A stretch of DNA of 64,000 nt, taken from positions 17,918,001 to 17,982,000 of the forward strand of contig CM114274.1 of the NCBI GenBank assembly GCA_050084515.1, given 5' to 3'. Below, one piece after another: positions 35,377-47,764 of this stretch (position 1 is its first letter; every line of letters starts with the position of its first letter). The position numbers and the translations under genes are program-made. Origin of the DNA: Blasia pusilla. Taxonomy: Eukaryota; Marchantiophyta; Marchantiopsida; Blasiales. The notes beneath the pieces are model-generated. The model made no database searches. It had not been told where the DNA came from and saw only the letters and a list, made by a program, of their open reading frames with translations.

Positions 35377-35889
35377 CGATAGAATCGTTCGTTGTCTCAA
35401 CCAATAAGATCGCTCGAATTCAATTGCACCCTTAGGATGGGTAATTTTAAATTATACATTCGTGCATCTCACGGCCCAACTAGTTAAACTACTTACCGAA
35501 TTGGAAAGAATAGTAAAGAAAAACTTAAAAAATTATTGCATTAATTGAGAGGATAAGAGAGTCGGATTCATACGAAGGGAGTAGAAAAAAATCTTCATAC
35601 CAACGGAGAATATGGAGGGTTTAGTAGATAAGTGCTAACACGGAGTGCAATAAATCCAAACGTCATTATTAAGTGGCTCACATCTCCATTCACGTCTACG
35701 GTTGACTTATTCACGGAATAACTTGAGAGATCAAGAGTGGCATGTCATTCTGATTTGTATTTTAGTCAGAGTATATCGTAGGCCTCGATAGGGAGGCTAT
35801 ATATGTAGTGTGTGGAGAGGCTACGAGTGACTTGATGGTCTTCCTTGGTGACTTGTGTGTAAGGTAGCACACAAACAAAGTCCACGCCC

Positions 35890-36245
35890 ATGAAATTATG
35901 TTTGTCCCTAGGACGGACATGTCTGTGGGGGCCTGAGTTCTTGCCAGCTACACCCAGGCCAACCCTACCCGCAAGATAGAAACAAGTTCATCCAGCCCAC
36001 ACCCTAGCATTGCAAACCCATTGGCAATACTTGCCACCCATTTTCTAGCCCATTTGGCCTACATCAAGCCCACGCCTCATCCGTATAGGCCCATACCTAG
36101 CACTTGTTGAGCCCGCACTAGCCCGCGTCAAGCCTAGTGCGAGATTGGCTTGGCTTGGCTTGGCTTGGCTCCATGTGGGCCAGGCATGGGCTAGACGCAA
36201 GCCTGCAACTTGCATACACATTCAATCCTCACCCTGCATCCTTAA
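35890..36245 (+). repeat. GC-rich repeat with GGACATGTC motif
   Basis: It contains TCCCTAGGACGGACATGTCTG followed by stretches rich in GCCCGC/AGCCC words. Related segments lie at 48,490-49,200, 60,885-61,110 and 62,375-62,983. There is no ORF of note. Confidence 0.5.
36145..36169 (+). repeat. (TTGGC)5 tandem repeat
   Basis: Five perfect TTGGC units lie inside the GC-rich repeat. Confidence 0.8.
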
Positions 36246-36645
36246 TCTGAGCTCACACCTATTTCCACGTCCCGATCCTAAGCAAGAAACCTATTACCAA
36301 AAGAAACCCAAATGTGCAACCTTACTTATGTGCAGAGGTCATCTTTTGGAAGTTTTCTTTGAACCTTCTTAGAGGTTCTTAGAGTTTCTTGATTAGGTAG
36401 GATCTTGTTCTACAACTTGAGATGATCTTTGTGCACAAGTCATCTTCTTGGAGCCTTGCGGGCCTTGAGAGGGATATACCCCAATGGAAGGCTTGGAGGG
36501 GCTCATCTTTCCACAATTGAGTTTTCCAAGCAGAGGCTAGAGAAAGATGCACCCATTAATTGGTTGTGTGGGCAAATTTCACATGATTCAAGATTATGAG
36601 TGTTGCATGTTGGTGTGTTGTTAAGGGAGTTTTAGATGAGAGGAG

Positions 36646-37079
36646 GTTAGTGATAGTGAGATATTCAAGAAAATTAAGAAATTTGGTACAAAAATTGATG
36701 TCGATGATTTGGAGTAGCACATTCAAGCAATTAAAGGAGTATTTATTACTTGTAGTAGAGAGGAGTGGATGATGGTTTGAATGAAGAAAATTATGATATT
36801 TTTTAATTTGATAGCTTGCATTATGATTTGTAAAGACGTGCTAGTGCATTGTATGACATTGGGTGTAATTTGGAGAAACTAACCACATTCTTGGATCTAC
36901 TACTAGAAGATATTAGTGGAAGGTTCTAAATCAAATGGGCCTTCTTTTCCATGTCGTGCGAATACACATCGCTACACAACATACATCGCTATCACCGAAC
37001 ACACATACAAACACGCACGATCCCCTACTAACTCATGGCATCTAAACAACGAGACAAGAAGTATCAAAATATCTCCAAT
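36646..37079 (+). repeat. 433-bp direct duplication, copy 1
   Basis: This segment (306 bp of flank plus module A) is repeated at 38,229-38,661 with few differences. The duplicated part crosses the left border of the second gypsy element, so flank and element end were copied together. Confidence 0.8.
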
Positions 37080-37583
37080 TAAAGTAGGGTGAAATCTCTT
37101 TCACAACACCATAGCTCTCACATGTTTCTCTCAATGTCAAACCAAACCCACTCTCCTAATGAGAGGCTTCGATTACACTCACAAGGCAAGTAAGACCATA
37201 GCTCCGCCGCCTCATGCCAAGAAGTTCAACAAACTGAGAATGAACTCTCAAACTCTCTCTCCTTGAGGTATATCCCTCCCCTCTCCCAAGTTCTCTCCAT
37301 GGTAACCTATGCTTCCCAGTCACCTCCTTGGCTCTTGATTTGATGTTGGAGGTCAAGGGCCACTTACCAAAAAAATAGAAAGTCGATCATATACTCAAAA
37401 AGGTATTTACCTAAAATAGTAAGTTCCTCAATATGGCTCCAAATGAGCCGAAACGAAGGGAAAACATGCTTTCTCAAGTTTCCCTGGGCTTCAGCAAGTC
37501 ATCATCGACCTCTTAAGCCTGTCCTCCACTACTCGCGAAGGCGCTCTACTAGATCTCACCGATCTATCCTAAAAGACGTGACA
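36952..37583 (-). repeat. A+B end unit of second element
   Basis: It starts TGTCGTGCGAATACACATCG and ends GACGTGACA, matching the solo unit at 4,471. Two spacer bases (AC) then lead to another module A at 37,586, the same arrangement as in the first element. Confidence 0.7.
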
Positions 37584-37585
37584 AC

Positions 37586-38217
37586 TGTCGTGCACATATA
37601 CATCGCTACACAACATACATCGTTGTCACCGAAAGCACACATAAACACACACCATCCCATGCTAACTCATGGCATCCAATCAACGAGACAAGAAGTACCA
37701 AAATATCTCCAATCGCCCCTAGCTTGTGGTTAGGTCCCTCTAACTCCAAATAGCCATATATCCCTACCTACCATGGCATACATCTCTCGGACGCTAAGAG
37801 CAAGAAGGCCAGGTGCTCATGTGGCCCCATCGTTAGTCGCCTTCTTGTCATCCATGTCATAGATACAAGTAGGAATGTAGAACTAACTACTCTATGTACA
37901 TGTGGGACATATCCATTGTCCTTGAGGAACCCTAGTGAGAGGTGGCGTCAAACATTCCATATGTCATCCTCTCGAGCACCCATCATAGACTAGCATAGTG
38001 GCTACACTGCGGGCGAAACCACACAACATACACGCAAGCCTACAAGAACTAGTGCTAAGCTCAGATCAACTATACCGTCAATGTTCTGAAGATGACATGG
38101 CGTACAGTTATGCACATGGTCCTTCCAAACCATACCATTGCGTCCCTCCACTAAGAGAACACGGGATGGCAAAACCTCACACACTCTCAAGATGGTGCGC
38201 CCTGCAGTCACATCCAA
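37586..38217 (-). pseudogene. Module A plus integrase 3' end
   Basis: Module A runs 37,586-37,714 and is followed by CGCCCCTAGCTTGTGG, the same border as in the first element. Beyond about 37,990 the minus strand encodes the last part of pol, with DVTAGRTILRV and NGMVWKDHVHNC. The piece stops abruptly at about 38,217, where the duplicated flank begins. Confidence 0.65.
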
Positions 38218-38228
38218 GACTAGTGATA

Positions 38229-38661
38229 GCTAATGATAGTGAGATATTCGAGAAAATTAAGAAATTTGGTACAAAAATTGATATAGATGATTTGGAGTAG
38301 CACATTCAAATAATTAAAGGAGTATTTATTACTTGTAGTAGAGAAGAGTGGATGATGGTTTGAATGAAGAAAATTATGATATTTTTTAATTTGATAGCTT
38401 GCATTATGATTTCTAAAGACGTGAAAGTGCATTGTATAACATTGGGTGTAATTTGGAGAAACTAACCACATTCTTGGATCTACTACTAGAAGATATTAGT
38501 GGAAGGTTCTAAATCAAATGGGCCTTCTTGTCCACGTCGTGCACATACACATCGCTACACAACATACATCGCTATCACCGGACATACATACAAACACATA
38601 CGATCCAGTGCTAACTCATGGCATCCAAACAACAAGACAAAAAGTACCAAAATATCTTCAA
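38229..38661 (+). repeat. 433-bp direct duplication, copy 2
   Basis: This is copy 2 of the segment at 36,646-37,079. It ends with module A (38,533-38,661) and is joined directly to the methyltransferase fragment, with no module B. Confidence 0.8.
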
Positions 38662-39693
38662 TAAATCAATGAAATCCTTGCGCACTCCACCATGCAAAAC
38701 AGTAGCTAACCCAGTGTTGATCCCTCCAAAGAGATCCAACACCCGAATACCCTTCTTTAGGATGCACCACACAATGGGGGTGGTGTCCAAAGGGATCATA
38801 GCAACACTCTTGCCTACTTGGGGTTCTTCTGACCCGTCACACTCTGGTGCAAACGTCTCGCTCCACGCGTTTTGCACAAGCTCATTGGCTAAGCGTCAAA
38901 GCTCCTCAGTCGAGCCCCAAAGCGGCACCTCTCCTGCACGTACTGATGCGGCTACCATGACACTCCTCTACATAGAAATGTCATGAATGAGAGTATCCTC
39001 TGCATGGACATGTCCCTCAATCAAATCACTAGGCCAAGTAATGGCACCGCTAAATGTTGCTGAGGTCGCCATCTCTATTGGCCATCACCCGATCACTGAA
39101 CTTGTGAATTGAATGGGTAATGAGCTAAGGCACCCATAACCTGATTGCCATCCTTGTCTGTAGGACGCTGACTCCTCCCAGTAATCCAAGGAAAATCCCA
39201 TCGGGTATAACACTACCCCACCAACCAAGACGTCGTAGGATTATGCATCAGTTACTATCGCCTTGGCTCGCACCACGGACTCATCTGTAGAATGTCTCAA
39301 GCGAATCCTCACCACGACCTCCTATTGGAGGATATACTGTGTGGTACTCGCTCCACTCAAGGATGTTTGTATCCGGAATGGACAACGCTCCACATCGGCT
39401 CTCGTCGAGCCTAATCCTCTTAATGACGCTTTCCCCAACATCAAGGGTTGCGCTCTTGAATCCAACAAGACACATTGCAGACTAAAAGCTCTATCTCCGG
39501 GACTCACCAACAGGAAGACCTCTCCCCGGTTATCCAGCAAAACAATACGAGGAGAAGCCATGGTACGCTTTATCGCGGGTCTAGTGCGCATCTCCGCCAT
39601 CCTTGTAGCCGTAGCCTGCCATGAATATGACGTGGACGGCCCGAGCATCAGTTCCAAGGGCAGATCCATCACGTCCTCTGCAATCACCTCTTA
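38662..39693 (-). pseudogene. Methyltransferase motif I and protease, copy 2
   Basis: The minus strand reads GIRVLDLFGGINTGLATVL near 38,690-38,750, then stops at the module A junction, so the catalytic part is deleted. Upstream in the element the protease reads LLDSRAQPLMLGKA. The active-site Gly of DSGA is Arg (codon 39,454-39,456), a GGA to AGA change. The linker between the two is preserved, with stops. Confidence 0.75.
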
Positions 39694-41472
39694 ACGTGAT
39701 GCTGGAACTCCAACTCCACGCTCATATAGCGTAGCGGCCAACCGGAATACCTCGGTGGGCGTACCTCCCAATGTCATAACATCAGAAGCAGAAAATATCG
39801 GAGCACGCTACACCATCATGGCCGCCCCCAACATCGTACTCACCACATGCTTCTCGACAATAGGAGTCGCTCCACTCGTTTCTCCCATTGCCCTCCATGC
39901 CTACACACCAATAACATCACCAACTCTCTAGGAATTGTGATCATGACCCATCGATGGGGTCCTCATCACCTCGGACAACGTGAAAGATTGAAAAAGCCTC
40001 TCTATTTCCTGGCTTCCCCTCACTGTGGATCCAACTGTGCGGCTGCTCCACGAGTCGCTACTACGGCAACCTCCATCTAGGCAACCCCTCACATCCAACC
40101 ACAATCCTCCATATCTGTGGCTGCTCCATATGATATCGATGCCATGGATCCGACATCGGGTAACCTCAATGCCATAGCAGCAATGTGCTCCTGTATCTGT
40201 TGTATTTGAGCAGCCATCCCAGCCTCACGCATGGCATCTCCCTCGACGCGTCTAGGTGGTGGGACTCTATCTCCTCCACGGGCAACTCCACCACCATGTC
40301 GGGCAACTCCACCTCCTCGTCCCCCAACAAGACCACCAGGTGCACAATCTATAGGTCCATGCTGAGGCACACGTCCATGACCCTCACGAGTGCAATCACG
40401 CTCATGATGGGCTCCACCACGTGATCAACAAGTAATCATAGGTGACTGCTGCTGAGCCGCATATGAAGCGCAGGTCTCTCTGGCACGGTCTCCCGGTATC
40501 CTCCTTGAGCTCGTGGTGCCATAGTCGACCTGTCTCGGAGTCCACCTTGTGCAATGGTGGTGCAGACAATTGTGACTGCTCTCGCCCAAAACCCATGGTG
40601 GCTACGCTCTCCTCCACCATGTTGCGCTCAATGTTCTAGGTGGTCCTAAAAACATCTCTCAACGTAGGGGAGGTGTTCATAAGAAGCACCCCCTCCCGCA
40701 CCAGTGTCCGTAGGGTCCGGTCCGGCATCGCGTACCATGACTGTAAGCCTCACACAAACTCTCACCCAAGCTCCTCTGGGAGTCGTGGATGCTCCGCAAA
40801 TTCTCCGTCCGTACCCCCGAGTAGCTTGCCCTCAACTCAACTACGGGGTTGAACGTGGGACGAACCCGTCTAGACGATGCGACTGCTCCAGTGCGAGTGA
40901 CCCCTCCTAATACATCACTAATGGAAGAGGAAGTAGCCTCTCCTAACTCCTCCTCCTCATATGGGAACGGCTCCGTCCAGGACACATGGTGTGGGTCATA
41001 GTAGAGTCGCCATGCCTCAATCTCCTAGGTATAACTGTGGGAGAACTCATGGTAATCGTCCATGGGCACCCCCTCTAAATTCTGGAACATACCATTCCCT
41101 GCTGTAAACGGGTTGAACTTTCTAGAGTACCTAGCCCGCTATGAGTCACACGAACTCCTAAACTCCGCAATGAAGTCTTGTAGCTCTATAGTACTTACAA
41201 CACCCGAAAGCCTACGCGGTCCTCTACCCTAGTCGTCCATCTCGTACGCCCAACTGGTAGGACCAATCAATGTGTACAGTGGATCACTAACACACTCCTC
41301 TATATGCTCCCCCGCGTCTGGAGACGACATAGAAGGAGATCGAGGTGGTCTCTCACATGGAGACCCTCGAAACCTTGCGACACTCTGGGTAAACCCTCCA
41401 GAGCTACTCTCAGGTCCACTATCTCGCCTCTCAAAATCCCGAAAGGATGCCGTGATGGCCCTCGTGCCCCTC
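39694..41472 (-). pseudogene. Gag and nucleocapsid-like region, copy 2
   Basis: The N-terminal block SFRDFERRDSGPESSSGG lies near 41,430-41,460. The codon matching the start of copy 1 reads ACG in place of ATG. Further blocks include SWTEPFPYEEEELGEAT (40,935-40,985) and a Gly/Arg-rich stretch with GGLVGGRGGGVARHGGG (about 40,250-40,340). Frameshifts and stops interrupt it. No CCHC zinc knuckle is visible. Confidence 0.6.
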
Positions 41473-42254
41473 TCACACGATCACTCTCAATCTCACGAGT
41501 AATCCCTCAATCACTCAAACTAAACATGCATCACTCAATCTACACTCTCTCATTGAGACGTGTGTTGTGCGGCAACAAGTAGCATGGTGTGGCAAATCAA
41601 CTGATTTATCATCTCATCGATAAACCATCCTCAACTCTGGACATCCCACATAGGTCTATGTCCCCTAAACCCATACATCATCGATGCTCACGATGTGGCA
41701 ATCGGGCTGGTTTAGGGTTTGAACAATTTAACCCTAAAAATTGCCTAGCAATGGCAATTTTGCAAGATTGACCAGAACTTTTTGCTCGCAATTCCAAATT
41801 GCGTACCATTTGTTGCACAGCTTCACGATCTACGACGGCGTCAACAAATATTTTGAATCGAACATTCTCGTAAAAATTGACGGGGACTATCGTAAAGCGC
41901 AATTTCTCTTTCTCCTACACAAAATTTGGCAGCGTTTCCGCGCTGATTTCTCCCAACAAAAATATAAAACCTGTAAGAACACAAATCAGGAAGCTACATG
42001 GTGCTTTTGAGAGCACTGGCATGAAGCAATCCGCCCCAATAATCAATTCCTATCGAAAATTGGGCAGCGCTTCCGAGTGCCACTCTCCCGTACAAAAAAA
42101 TAGTAGAGCAAAATAGCAAACTCGCATGACTCTTGCTCCGGTGAGCACTCCCATGAGCCATGAAGCGGGGAACACGGTCCCCCAACCTACACCAAACATC
42201 GAGCAACGAGCGAGCTCCCCCATGAAGCTCTCTCACTCACTCATTCTCTCTTTG

Positions 42255-42744
42255 TAAAATAAGATCCAATCTCTACCACAACACCATAGCTCTCACATGT
42301 CTCTCTCAATGTCAAACCAAACCCACTCTCCTAATGAGAGGCTTGGGTTACAGTCACAAGACAAATAAGACCATAACTCCGCCGCCTCATGTCAAGAGGT
42401 TTAACAAAGAGAGAATGAGCTCTCAAGCTCTCTCTCCTTGAGGTATACCCCTCCCCTCTCCCAAACTCTCTCCATAGTAACTTATGCTCCCAAGTCACCT
42501 CCTTGGCTCTTGACCTAATGTAGGAGGTCAATGGTCACTTACCAAAAATAGAAAGTCAATCACATATTCAAAAAGTATTTACCTAAAATAGTAAGTTCTT
42601 CAATATAGCTCCAAATGAGCCAAAACGAAGGGGAACTCAGGTTTCCAAGGCATGAGCAGTCATCCTCGACCTACTTAGCATGTCCACCACTACTCACAAA
42701 GGCGCTCTACTAGATCTCACCGATCTATCCTAAAAGACGTGACA
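42255..42744 (-). repeat. End module B of second element
   Basis: It begins TAAAATAAGATCC after ATTCTCTCTTTG and ends GACGTGACA. It has the same context as the right end of the first element, with no module A. Confidence 0.7.
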
Positions 42745-43432
42745 ACATTAAGGAGCGTACTGGAGCCTAATCAGAAAATTGTCACACAAAGGTATTTCAT
42801 AAAAATCGATTGAACCACCCTAGTTTACAGTGCACACAAGCTGAGCCGGGTTTTGCTTCTCTGTACCCTATTCTCCTTATGTAATGGGCCTCAAAGTCAT
42901 TCATTCATTCACTACACCACCACATGACTGCCCTAAATGCTTTCGTAGTCGATATTTCAACACCAACACGGCCACCGCTAGCCTCAAAAACCTTCCCACC
43001 TCTTCACTCATGCCCGCCACGTCATGTTTAGGGCCGCATACTAGTTAGATAAATGATGTGGTTACTATCCATCTCAATCCAAACATAAGAAAGGTTTGGT
43101 CAAATTAGGCCAACTAGAATAAACCGTGAGGACGGAAGAATTGACGTGGTCGTTGAGGAGGTCGACGGAGATGAGACGTAGTTGTATAGTTGAATAACCA
43201 CGTAAGCACCTGAAGTTGACAACAAGAGGGCCTGCAATCTCGGAAAATCTCGACCTTCTACCCTAGGGCTTCGTGGGGCGGATCGACGGGGATCCGTGCG
43301 CTCTGCTTAGGGTTTGGCGAACCCCGTTCTGCTGATACCATATTGCAGGTCGGTTCGTAGACTCTTTCCTTTCGCGAGCGCAGCAAGCTGTCCCTCGTCA
43401 CCTCTCTAAACGTCTGTTGCGCATCTTCGACC
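42745..43432 (+). promoter_or_regulatory. Upstream region of RPS11
   Basis: No ORF is found between the gypsy end and the S11 start. The last 180 bases are GC-richer and contain CCCTAGGGC and a telo-box, followed by a pyrimidine-rich leader (TCGTCACCTCTCTAAACGTC). I see no clear TATA box, as is common in plant ribosomal protein genes. Confidence 0.5.
43308..43315 (-). promoter_or_regulatory. Telo-box
   Basis: TAGGGTTT (AAACCCTA on the minus strand) lies 118 bp upstream of the S11 start codon. The telo-box is a known promoter element of plant ribosomal protein and translation-factor genes. Confidence 0.6.
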
Positions 43433-44832
43433 ATGGCCGAGCAGGTTAGTTCCAAGATTACGCATGAATTCTTTGTTGTGGACGAATCAGCAGTCACGGT
43501 CTGGTGGTCTCTTTTTTTGTGGGAAAGATTTTCCGGTCGTCAAATTGGGCGGTACATCGCAAGTCAATCGACGTTTATGGATTTAGTTGTTGTTGTAGTT
43601 TCAACTCACTCGTCAATTTCTGGACTGGTGTGTGATCTGCACTACAGACCGAGCGCGCCTTTTTGAAGCAACCGAAGGTGTTTCTTAGGTATGTCGTCGC
43701 CCAACTTTCGTCACGCACTCTCCAACCTCCTACTGTGTTGGCCGGCGGCACAGGAATTTACCCTCGTAGAGATCTGAAATTTGTGAAGTCACGCAAGAAG
43801 CTAATCTGATCCAAGTAGTTAATGGGGGCAGCAATTGTGGAAGCATCTGGTGCAGATGTCAAAGAGCGGGAAATCCCCAGTAGTCTGCATTAGTCCATTG
43901 GAGTGGAATTTTCAGCTGAGTTCAGTCTCTTTTGCACGTTTATCTAAGACTCTGTTTTGGTATATGTCAGCACAAAGAAGGTCGCTAAGTCTGGGGCAGC
44001 CCCCGGGAAGGCCGGGAGCCGATTCTGGAAGAATGTCGGTCTTGGCTTCAAGACGCCCCGTGAAGCGATTGAAGGTAAATCGTTTTCTCCGCACTGGCAA
44101 TGTACCCACGATGCGATTCCCCCTTCGTTTTTTGCGCTATGAGACGAGACTTTCACTGAGAACCGTATTGAATCAGGTACATACATCGACAAGAAGTGCC
44201 CTTTCACCGGCAATGTGTCCATCAGAGGTCGTATTTTGTTGGGAACTGTCTACTGCACCAAGATGACGCGCACCATTACAGTTCGTCGAGATTACCTTCA
44301 CTTTGTGCCGAAATATCAGAGGTACACTTTCGGTCTGAATGAGTGTAAAATATACTTACTTTTTTCCTTGCGCAGCCCGTATGTTCGTTATCGCCCAGAC
44401 TCGAATGCATCGTGGGAGGTGTCTGTCCCCGGAAGATTATAGGACGGCTATTTCAGTGTTTTGATGACCTTAATTTCCGTGTAGGTATGAGAAGCGTCAC
44501 TCCAACCTCTCTGCCCACGTTTCGCCGTGCTTCCGAGTTAAGGAAGGAGATAAGGTTATCGTTGGACAATGCAGGTAAGACTCACTAATTTGTATCGATT
44601 ATCTCACTCAAGGCCTTTAATTGAATTTGTAATATAAACCCGAGTCGTTGCGCCCTTACGATTTAATCTCGGATGAAGTTTCACAGCGAGCGTGGTTGTT
44701 CCTTACCTTCGCATTTCCCTCTCGGTTTTGTCTTGCAGGCCCCTCTCCAAAACTGTTAGGTTCAACGTTCTGAAAGTTATTCCCGCCGGCTCCTCGGATG
44801 GAGGAAGTAAGAAGGCTTTCGCAGCCATCTGA
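43433..44832 (+). CDS. RPS11: 40S ribosomal protein S11 (uS17)
   Basis: Six exons with GT-AG borders join to 161 codons: 43,433-43,444; 43,648-43,688; 43,971-44,074; 44,177-44,321; 44,485-44,574; 44,739-44,832. The phases agree throughout, and the length is that of plant S11 (about 160). Family blocks are [89 protein letters not shown] and [17 protein letters not shown]. It is a core protein of the cytosolic small ribosomal subunit that contacts 18S rRNA. The first exon codes only MAEQ, which is fixed by ATG context (ACCATGG) and the splice donor. No damage is seen, so the gene should be functional. Confidence 0.96.
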
Positions 44833-46076
44833 GTATATAGGATCCCCGACGACCTGTCATGTTCAATTTTGAATTGTAATCCCAACTAATTGTGAGAGAT
44901 ATCGTGGGTGCAAAAGGCTACAGCATGTTACAACCACCTTTGTAGTAGTTTCATGTTACGATGATTGAATTTGTTTATGACTTACCTCTGCCAGTCCGAA
45001 TTTGACTGAAGATTGTCATGGACGTGGTATCTGTGGGTCATGCACGGCTTGGTAGGGTCTTGCAGTTCTTTCAGGCTCATGTCACCTATCATAATTCAGG
45101 CGTTGGCTTGTGAACTCTAACACCGAACGTCATGTGGTAGACCCCGAATTCGACAGTAATTGGAATTCTCGTTTCACGGATTCAAACGTCTTAAGTAATA
45201 TGTTGTGGATTTCCGAGGCCTGGCACTGGTGCCGATTAATGGGATATCACCCGTTCAGTCCAGTTCTCTAACTTGGGTTTCCATACTCAAAATCTGCTGT
45301 CTTGTTTGGATTCATCTCTTTATATTTCACAAACACAAGCAGTGGAGGGAGAAGATTATAGAAGATTATAATGGTCAAGGATAGGAGTTTCTCCTGGGTT
45401 CACTTGACAAGTTCACATTCTTTGTGGGGTTATCCTGCTCCAAAATTGCACCTGATCTTCTCTTTGACCTAAATATACACATACTTTTCATGTTTGTAGT
45501 TGAGAAATGTACTCTTAAAACTCGATGTAGGTCACTGTTCTCCAGTTATTTGGAAGGACATCTGTTTTTTGGAGTGGTATGAGTGTAAAAAAATTTGGAA
45601 TTTGATGGTTTCTGCAAGTTGATTTTTTTTTAATGTTCGTCACAAATTCTTCATATGCGTCAACTACTGTAATGAAGGGTGAATGACTTAATCCCCAACT
45701 GCGTCAATTGTTGTGAGATGTGATGATTATTCTTTCCTCTAGTATCGCAAAGGTTAAGTTTATGGTTTAGGATTTACCTTTCATGGAATTGACGAAACTT
45801 GAGAGAAACGATAGAACATAAGTTGTCAAAACTTCATGGAATTTATACACGCTTGAGCCTTCTTTTTACGTTACATTTTACTGAAGTGAACACATAATTT
45901 CTGTGAGTCCTGAGAGCACGGGCAAGAAAAATCTGAGCAGGGTGATGATATATTCTGAAATGCAGTTTGGAAAGAAATAGGTTGGAATAAAAGCTGTCGA
46001 TGAAAAATCCATTTGGAATATATAAGGGAGGGTTGAAGTTGTAAAGACCTCGAATTTTCAACAGCAACATCCAGTC

Positions 46077-46117
46077 AGCATGGGCTGTGGTATCTGTTTG
46101 CTACCACAGCCCATGCT
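46077..46117. other. Perfect 16-bp hairpin
   Basis: The arm AGCATGGGCTGTGGTA (46,077-46,092) and its exact reverse complement (46,102-46,117) flank a 9-base loop. It is as stable as a terminator or small hairpin precursor, but the short arms do not make a standard plant microRNA precursor. Confidence 0.55.
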
Positions 46118-46544
46118 TTTTGACACCTATAATTGTGTGGTCTTGTCATTAACTGTAAAGCCTCTTAGTAACTGAATGAACCCTATTCTCAAGTGAATGA
46201 TGCGCAATTGATCAAACCTTAACAGCATTTTTTAATTGTGCGTCACTTTCACGCTAAATAGATGCTGTACACGCTCATGCTCCATGACATGATACATTGC
46301 AAAATCCATCGCCCTTCACAGTGGGCCAAAGAAATAAAACGAAAAGGAATTTATAATGCCAAAAGATTTGGATGCAACAACTGATGTGAAATGGTCCTAT
46401 CCTCTCCCGTATGTTCCCATACATGTTTACGGGTGCAATGATTATGAAAGAAGTTGAACCTTTCTCCATGAGTCCCATACCTCTCTAGAGAGAACACCAA
46501 TAGTCATAACTCCCAGCGCATGGTGCCTCCCATAGGCCGTGTCT

Positions 46545-46640
46545 GTTTCTAAAACCCATTGAATTGGACACATTGCAAAGTTTTGCAGACTTGTTTCTAT
46601 AGCCCATTGCATCGGACAGGTTGCAAAGTTAAGCAGACTT
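46545..46640 (-). repeat. 48-bp tandem repeat, two units
   Basis: Units at 46,545-46,592 and 46,593-46,640 differ at a few positions. On the minus strand both stay open and read TSL.NFA.CP.QW..E, a 16-residue repeat inside a 69-codon ORF (46,442-46,651). The period is a multiple of three. It may be coincidence or the trace of a repeat protein. Confidence 0.5.
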
Positions 46641-47764
46641 GTTGCTGACAATAAAGCTGAACAGTAGCTAATGGCAACCTAGTACTGTAGTGGAACTGTA
46701 GCATGCAACCCATATGAAATGAGTTGAACCTTTCCCCCATAGTCTCATAAATCTCTACAGGCACAAATCGATATCCATTGTGAAAGATGGAGTCACTTCA
46801 TCGCAATGTAGCAATCTCCCTCATGCTATCACTGGGGTCGCACAACCTCCTGTGTAGGATCCGTCCTTACAATGTATGTCACCACCAACTCAACCTCATG
46901 TTATAAAAAGATCATCGTGGCATCATGAATCTCGCATGGAGTAATGTTTTTTTTCTATTTCTGCTCGCGGAAGCCACTCTCGCAAACAATAATGAACATG
47001 ATATCCCACACAACATAATGAATGGAAAATTTGGGAATGCCTAAATGTGAGTGTAAAGTTAATCGTATACTTCCTTGAGTAGCGAAATTCATAGGATGAG
47101 ATAGACAAGTTTTTGTTGAAAATTATCAATCTTGCTATAGAACATGAACGTAGAGGACGAAGGTCCTACATAGATAGAAGGCCCCAATCAACTCATGATC
47201 AGAGGAAATGTCCCCTTCAATTGGCGCGGTGGAGAATGTTAGCACCAGCTTCCAAAGTGAGCAGTGTGATTGCTTCTCAGACAATTGCCCCAAGGATATG
47301 AAAGTTTTCCCTTATGATTGACTTTTGATCTATCCAATTTATGAAATGAAATATTACTTGTCTACATTTGGTGTCTACAACTGCCCAAGATTCGATAGGA
47401 GTAGTAAATTTCATACCCATATCATAATTTCCCAAGAGAGCTCAACAATGTCATCATCTTAATAGTTATCATAATAATGCATTGAATTTGGATCAATCCT
47501 TGGAATAATAACAAAATCATGATCTCGTTTAGCATTTGATTGGTTTTAAGATGGTTATATTGCAATGATCAAATTAATTATTCTCTTTCGATTCAAATCT
47601 TAAACTTGACAAAGAAATGTTCTTTGATAAAGAATTTTGGCAACCTTATGAACCATAGGGAGTTCCAAGTTGGGAGTGGAAGGCCGAATTGTGGCACATG
47701 TGGAAGAGAGATGCACTTTGCAACTTCATCATGCTCCACTCCACAAAAACATGTTGTTGCATAT

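Larger units (their letters stand above)
35061..36645. other. Intergenic repeats
   Basis: No gene is seen. The stretch contains a dispersed repeat (35,130-35,376), a GC-rich repeat with the GGACATGTC motif (35,890-36,245), and unclassified sequence before the duplicated flank of the second gypsy element. Confidence 0.4.
36952..42744 (-). mobile_element. Second gypsy copy, rearranged
   Basis: From left to right it holds an A+B unit, module A, an integrase C-terminal piece, a duplicated flank with a third module A, a methyltransferase motif I piece, protease, gag, leader and right module B (42,255-42,744). RT, RNase H, most of integrase and most of the methyltransferase are missing. The gag region is fuller than in the first element. 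The outer flanks show no matching target-site duplication. Confidence 0.8.
44833..47764. other. Intergenic stretch
   Basis: No gene is supported. The first few hundred bases may be S11 3' untranslated region. The stretch holds a 16-bp hairpin (46,077-46,117) and a 48-bp tandem repeat (46,545-46,640). A block around TTGAACCTTTC is repeated at about 46,442 and 46,717. Confidence 0.4.
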
